Shown here: piece by piece, positions 58,338 through 64,000 of the stretch
Layout: each line of letters opens with the position of its first letter
Position numbering within the stretch: position 1 is the first letter of the stretch
Assembly: GCA_963402885.1 (NCBI GenBank)
Contig: OY727097.1
Coordinates: forward strand, 13,640,001 to 13,704,000
DNA from: Antedon bifida
Taxonomy: Eukaryota; Echinodermata; Crinoidea; Comatulida; Antedonidae
Reading direction: 5' to 3'
DNA: 64,000 bases
Program-made: the position numbers and the translations under genes
The notes under the pieces: model-generated
Databases searched by the model: none
What the model was told of the DNA's origin: nothing
What the model saw: the letters and a program-made list of their open reading frames with translations, nothing else

Positions 58338-58530
58338 TTTTAGTCGCGTGGACACGACTCTATAGTTCACTATGTCAGTCTGTCGGTCCAGTATCACTAT
58401 GCGTTTTATCGCTTTTCTGTACTTTTTGAACTGTTTTGATGTACAGAAAAGTTTTAAAGTACATTACTTTTTGAAAGTTCATTTTTTTCTGAGAGCACGC
58501 GACTTATGGCTGTTGGCCTTGTTTGCATAA
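58338..58530. repeat. TAGTCGCGTG repeat family, copy 1
   Basis: Starts TTTTAGTCGCGTG and GACTCTATAGTTCACTATGT, ends GAGCACGCGAC...GGCCTTG. It includes an internal hairpin CTTTTCTGTAC/GTACAGAAAAG. Confidence 0.7.
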
Positions 58531-61128
58531 AAAGGAAAGGGACTGTATATATAAACGTAATATCCTTTATAGTATCCGATTAAATCATAGTTCAAGAATT
58601 TAGATTTTCACTTCGATGAAGTATCAGGTGACCGAGTTGTTCCATCCAACTCAATATATTTATAGAAAAGACAACTTCAAGGAAAACGTCACATAGAAGG
58701 GACACAGACCAAGGCTATCAAATTGTTTGATAGCCTTGCACACTAGACTATTGAGGTGGTCTATTCGGTTGGCCAGATGAAGATTAACAAAAACATCTGA
58801 TTAAGTTCTTGACATGGCCACAAGTGTGAGCATTGAAGTAATGGAGGGAAAACGGGTTACAAGCGACAAAATACAGTACATGGGATATGAGAGGTCTACA
58901 CTACGTACGTTTTGGTATCTTTATGTATGCCTAGCTATATCCAGTAAACACAAAAATTGATGTTAACATTGAATATTCTCATCCCTAAAGTGGGATTTTA
59001 TTCTAATACTCTAATTCATTTAAGCATCGTAATACACATGTTTATAGCTATGAATATGTACGAACACAAAACACTGAGTTATAGATTATTAAACAATTTT
59101 GGGTAGGGTTTGATCAATTTATGCCATTACTTTAGAAATAACATTATCCTGAAATCAGAAAAATACTAATTTTGTGACATCAGTATAACAAAAAAAGTAT
59201 TCTCCAAATTTGTTTGCCTTTTATCCATTCACACAAGGTCCATAGAATACATATTATAGGCATAATCAAGAACAACGCAATTTAAGTGTTACCATAGACG
59301 TTGTGAAGCTCAAAACTTTGGCCAAAATTGGATTTTTTACCACAAGTAAAAACACCCCTATTGAAAATAAATGGTACGGTACATTACAATTTTTTGGTTT
59401 CAGTTTGTTTATAAGTCTTTCATCATCTTGTGTTAAAAATTAAATTTCAACAATCCGTGTAAGAGTTATTGAAATCAACAAGAAAATGCTGTAATTTTGT
59501 TAATGGCCGTTACTATGGCAACAAGATACAGATATCAAAAATAATTTTATCTGTGCATGTTTCAACCAAACCTCTTTCATTGTGCAAATTTTAAAGAAAA
59601 TCTATTTTTGACTTGGCCACCTAAAGGTCGATATTTATAGACAACTGCTCTTAAGATGATGTATTGTTACGTATACATTTATTTTGCTTGTATAATATTC
59701 ATTTTTGTATGTTTCTTTGCCTGAAATGTAAACACTTCATCCGGTAGTGCTAAGTAGTCTGAATGTAAATTATAATACAGTGGTGTTTCCGTTTCAACAG
59801 GCAGTTACGACTGAATACGTATCCAGGCTCCAAATTTTGACTGCTAAATTCTTACTAGTGGTTTCTGTTTTCCATTACTGGGAGGGATTACGTTTTTAAA
59901 ATAAATGTTTTACCAAATCAATGGATATTTTGATTCATATCCTTTTATTGTATCATTTGCATCAAATCAATAGTGCTGCTCTGTACGGCAAAAAACAATA
60001 AAATAAAAACACGACACACGCTAACATTCAGTGCTATAAAGGCAGATAGTAAACCCTATTACGAGAGGTTATGGACCTCTTTCTTGAACAGTTGTGCATG
60101 GGATGTGTTGGTCTTTGCACAATTGAATGTGTTTTCTTAGTAAAATCTGCAATTATTTAAATTGAGATCTGCTCAATTCTAAGTATACGTGAAGCATAAT
60201 TAACAATATGTTTGAGTTCCAACTTGTCCTTACATAGGGTCCTGGTAAACTATAAAAAAATGCTGGAAAAATGAGAAAATGAGTCTATACGCAAAAAGTA
60301 AAAATGTTGAGCTCTTTTGATAGCCTAGTGATTTATTTACAATCTCATCTTCAGAGTGGGTACCGTATTTCATACTGTACGTGATTTGACGTTATAAAAT
60401 GTGGTCATTATTTCGAGTGTTTCACCTGCTTTGATAGAGACAATACTGTAATGAGTTGAAAATGATTTGTCGTTGTTTATTAGTAAACACATAGTGTACC
60501 GCAAACCAAACTAATGTATGTGTGCACATAATAGTATGTAACATTTGTAATTGAGAGCGTTTTAAAAAAACACCTAAAAACGTACAGAATCATATAATGT
60601 AGTGCATTTGGAATTTTGACGTAATGATAAACATTCTTCTAACAGAGTTCAACTTAGATTTTTTTCTCGGGTTACTCGTATTTTGATTCAAAATTAAAAA
60701 TGAGAAAAATGAAATGAATGAAAATAAATGAACAAATTAGCACACTGATCACACATTCTATTCGAACTAGTGGCAAGTAGCGGTCAGGCTTTGTTATTCA
60801 ATGTTAACTGTACGGTTTAGAATTCAGAAACTAATCAATTAATACAAAAAATGTTTTACTTTATTATCAAGAATACTAATATTTTATTAACTACTTTGTT
60901 CTGATTACCACATTTTTTCTGATGGCTATATTATCTTCCTTCGATGTCCGCCGCTCTTTCCAATCAACGCTGTTCTCTTCGAGCTTCCTAAATCTCATCA
61001 TTAAACCACTATAAATGTTTGCTATGTTTCGCGAACGCATCTTTTGAGGGCAAAAATGCGTATTCAAAACCCTTGACGTAACTGTGTTGTAGGCATTAAC
61101 AGTTCTTCGACGTATGCAAAAGAAGTGT
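58531..61128. other. AT-rich, no gene seen
   Basis: No ORF, splice-consistent coding or clear repeat, apart from a short hairpin AGGCTATCAAATTGTTTGAT near 58712-58736. Confidence 0.4.
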
Positions 61129-61232
61129 TTTTAGTCGCGTGCGTGTAACGCGACTCTACAGCTCACTATGTCGGTCGGTTGGTCGGTAAACACTAACTTG
61201 AGCACGCGACAGCAGCCATGAATATGGCCTTG
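61129..61232. repeat. TAGTCGCGTG repeat family, copy 2
   Basis: Same ends as 58338-58530 (TTTTTAGTCGCGTG ... GAGCACGCGAC ... GGCCTTG) with a shorter middle. Confidence 0.7.
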
Positions 61233-61947
61233 TTTTTTTTCAAATCTGACTCAGATCAATTATTTTAAACTTCTGTAATTATTAACGATCTTTCGCTCTG
61301 GCTGGGGGTTTCAATGGTCCATACAACAATGGATCAAATGATTGTCGGATCCATACGTATTGGGTAGCACATGGCAATCAATTATTATATGATCATCCGG
61401 ACGACAGATCAAGTGATCAAGGATGTGACCTAATTAATGATGACTAGTCCCGAATTGCTGCAAACCATTCTTACAGATTGATGAAAGGTATGTATCACAT
61501 TTTTACCGAGAAGTATGATTTTCAAGGCAAATCATCAAATTCCTCAAGAAACTGAGAGGTCTTGAAGCCATTCTATTCATATGCGAATACATTTTGACAT
61601 TCAGTTACACAAGAATCCTCAAAAGTAGTTTACGTTACCCGTTGGAGATATAAAAACATTAATTTGACTTTTGAAAATAATATCGATACCTCCGTGTTTA
61701 TCACATCGCCTACAGTAGAGAAATTTACTTTAGCCTATAACAACAGAGGATCATCCTGACTTAACAACGATTCAGTACGGTAATGACTGGTATATCTATA
61801 TCATTTTCAAGAACAATTATTCAACAATTGTAAATGTTGTATTACACACATACTGTGCATTCCACATATAATATATGGTATTCTGTGTCAGGGTATTATT
61901 ATAATTAATTATTATTTATTATAATTAATAATTATTCGCATATTACA

Positions 61948-62090
61948 GATACTCTTAAAGAATTACATTGGCTTCCGGTTCGGCACCGCACGGTCTATAA
62001 AATATTGTTATTATTAGTTTATACGTGTATAACTTAGATTCGTTAAAACAATTATTAAAAACTCATCTTTTTGCCCAGGCTTATACATAG
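61948..62090 (+). pseudogene. L2/CR1 LINE remnant, RT end with deletion
   Basis: TLKELHWLPVRHRTVYKILL followed, after a deletion and frameshift, by LKQLLKTHLFAQAY. Both are standard motifs of the L2/CR1 ORF2 C-terminus, normally about 150 residues apart. Confidence 0.75.
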
Positions 62091-62532
62091 TCATAATTCT
62101 TTCCATTTTAAATTCAACGTTTTCAACTTTCAATAAATTATAATTCTGTAATATCATGTGCATAATGATGTGTTTTACAATTGTGATCATTGTATCTCGT
62201 ATATCTTGTTCTGAATTCACTGGAATACGATTGAGCTTTATCGGAAATCAAACTGGAAATTATCAGTTTTACTAAAATATAATATAGTGCCGCTGTGTTA
62301 TCAAAGAAAGTATAGAATAATAAAATCACATTATGTGTTCGATTCTCTGAACACAAATATACCAATTGAAATACAATGGTTTATGTAATTCGTTTCTCCC
62401 AATTAATAGTTCTTTCAAATGTGCTTACTATATGTTTTCCATCTTTTCTGAAAATTGATTTTACCACATTCAATTACCTGTTGTAGATACAAACAAGCCA
62501 AACACTATGGAACGCCTCCTCTGCCTTCAGTT

Positions 62533-62666
62533 CACAATGGTCATGCAGTACACACCAATCGTCATGCAGTACACACCAATGGTCATACAGTACACACCAA
62601 TGGTCATGCAGTACACACCAATCGTCGTTCACATTTATCATGCAGTACACACCAATCGTCATGCAC
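62533..62666. repeat. 21-bp minisatellite
   Basis: About six units of GTCATGCAGTACACACCAAT plus one base. The period divisible by three leaves short ORFs open on both strands (for example 62455-62736 plus), not genes. Confidence 0.88.
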
Positions 62667-62999
62667 GGAGCATCTCGTGACTACGCATTTTAGTCCATGG
62701 ATGTGTATAGCATGGCCCCCGGATGTCGACGCGTAAGTTGAGCCAACTTCCAAATATAGAGTTACTGTATAAATGTTTCGTACAAAAGACAAGTGCGTCC
62801 AATCACTAGCAAGGATTCAGATTTTGGTCGCAGATATCGACGCGTGAACCGCAATGAAAATGAGTTCGTGAATTAGACGTTTTACTATTGGTTACTAGAA
62901 ATTAGTTTGATAAAATAAATTCTACAATATTAGTAAGCCTAATAATACTTTTCCTCAGACATTATGGGGACGGCACCTCTGCTGCACACGTGCCGGTTT

Positions 63000-63535
63000 A
63001 TGAGTGAGAATCAATAAGGCATTTAATTAAAATGCAGGCCGTCTTAAAATTACGTGAAATGTTTCGATAAATATATTCTTATCATCAGAACTGTAATCAA
63101 AGCCTAGAGTACTTTTTAAGATTGATTTGAGTATTTTACTTTATATTTGTTTGAAACATGATTGTTTTGATGTTTATGTACGGGTAATACGTACGTGCCT
63201 TGAACAGGCTGTATTACAGTACTACTTTTATTTAAACCATTTCTCATTTGTATAGAGAACTTGAAAGGAAACACTTTTACAGAAGATACAACATCATTTC
63301 TTTATAATTATAAAATAAAGACCGTCTTAACATTACGTGACATGTTTCGATAAATATATTCTCATCAGAACTGTAATCAAAGCCTAGAGTATTTGTATAC
63401 GTACTACACAGTTGCGTTTAAATGAGTCAATAATTATCATGAGAATAGATTTATCGAAACATGTCACGTAATTTTAAGACGGTCTGTATTTTCATTAAAT
63501 GCCTTATGATATTATTGATTCTCACTCGTAATTTT
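63000..63535. repeat. Inverted repeat with hammerhead-like cores
   Basis: Arm 63006-63090 (GAGTGAGAATCAATAAGGCA...GTTTCGATAAATATATTC) is inverted at about 63436-63530. A direct extra copy of the inner part is at 63319-63395. On the minus strand, 63344-63368 reads CTGATGAGAATATATTTATC then GAAAC, the conserved core words of hammerhead ribozymes as found in Penelope-like elements. The fold was not verified. Confidence 0.6.
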
Positions 63536-64000
63536 GGTGGTATTAATATTTTTATGTAATTTATACACAGTGAAAGAGCTTATTTTAGTATCCTATAATA
63601 ATACATTTTTCTATATAATTTAAAGAGAAGATGGAATTTAAAATCAGTTACAAAAGCCGACAATACGAGAGAATTACATGTTTTAAAAAACACCCACTTG
63701 TTATTTTTAAAAAACATTGCAAATCATCAAGGTCCGATGGCATGCGTGACAGGCGTAACAACGCAACAAAAATGTTGGATAAAAACGAAAATGGCATGTT
63801 TTGTTTTACTGTAGGCCTATCCAGTAGGCCTGCAATGAAACGTGTATTTTATGTACCCCACGGTACAAAATGTCATACAAGTAGTACATTTAATCTAAAC
63901 ACAACCTAGATCGTGAACATAATTCGTAGGCTTTTGCTGTAGCGTACGTACACAGTACACGACGTACGCATTTTGGTCCCTGGATGGAACATGCTGTATT
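63536..64000. other. Window end, no gene recognised
   Basis: An open frame at 63631-63909 (plus) begins with ATG and is Lys/Arg-rich, but has no recognised motif or splice context. Confidence 0.35.

Noticed and set aside
62455-62736. 93-codon ORF with HTNGHAVHTN repeats
   Set aside because: Direct product of a 21-bp minisatellite, with the opposite strand equally open.

Overview
This is nuclear DNA from an animal. It is AT-rich, its genes are split by many short GT-AG introns, and it is full of degraded transposons, MITEs, SINEs and minisatellites. The TAGGCCTA-like words, together with an integrin, an SLC22 carrier and a ROCO/death-domain gene, fit an invertebrate deuterostome, most likely an echinoderm. 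That assignment is an impression from sequence style, not a proof.

Layout: (1) 1-4320 is a CRE-rich, roughly 1.6 kb tandem repeat lying in an intron just before the first visible integrin exon. (2) 4339-11685 (+) is the 3' half of an integrin beta subunit: end of the hybrid domain, four I-EGF modules, beta-tail, transmembrane helix and a tail with NPLF and NPTY. Nine exons join to 407 codons plus stop. A candidate alternative tail exon lies at 15838-15924. (3) 12714-13941 is a palindromic cluster of tRNA-bearing repeats. (4) 17382-26856 (+) is a complete SLC22-type organic ion transporter: TATA box, ten exons, about 549 residues, spoiled only by one extra base in exon 9. (5) 28.2-33.1 kb is mostly repeats: a SINE, ten copies of a 109-bp repeat, an orphan IQ-motif-like exon and a Penelope-like GIY-YIG remnant. 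(6) 33158-56855 (-) is the main gene. Its 24 exons join with consistent phases to 1348 codons plus stop and encode ankyrin repeats, a death domain, Roc GTPase, COR, a charged linker and three more death domains. The first exon(s) are not seen. (7) Its introns carry MITEs, SINEs, a 650-bp foldback element made of 21-nt palindromic units, and LINE wreckage. (8) 57-64 kb has no convincing gene, only LINE, repeat and inverted-repeat remnants, some with a hammerhead-like core.

The three genes are independent, with no operon logic. The most unusual item is the ANK-DD-Roc-COR-DD-DD-DD protein, a plausible innate-immune or apoptosis scaffold, with a long insertion between its Roc G1 and G3 motifs. 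Exon coordinates were worked out by eye from splice consensus, reading phase and family similarity, and no RNA evidence was available.
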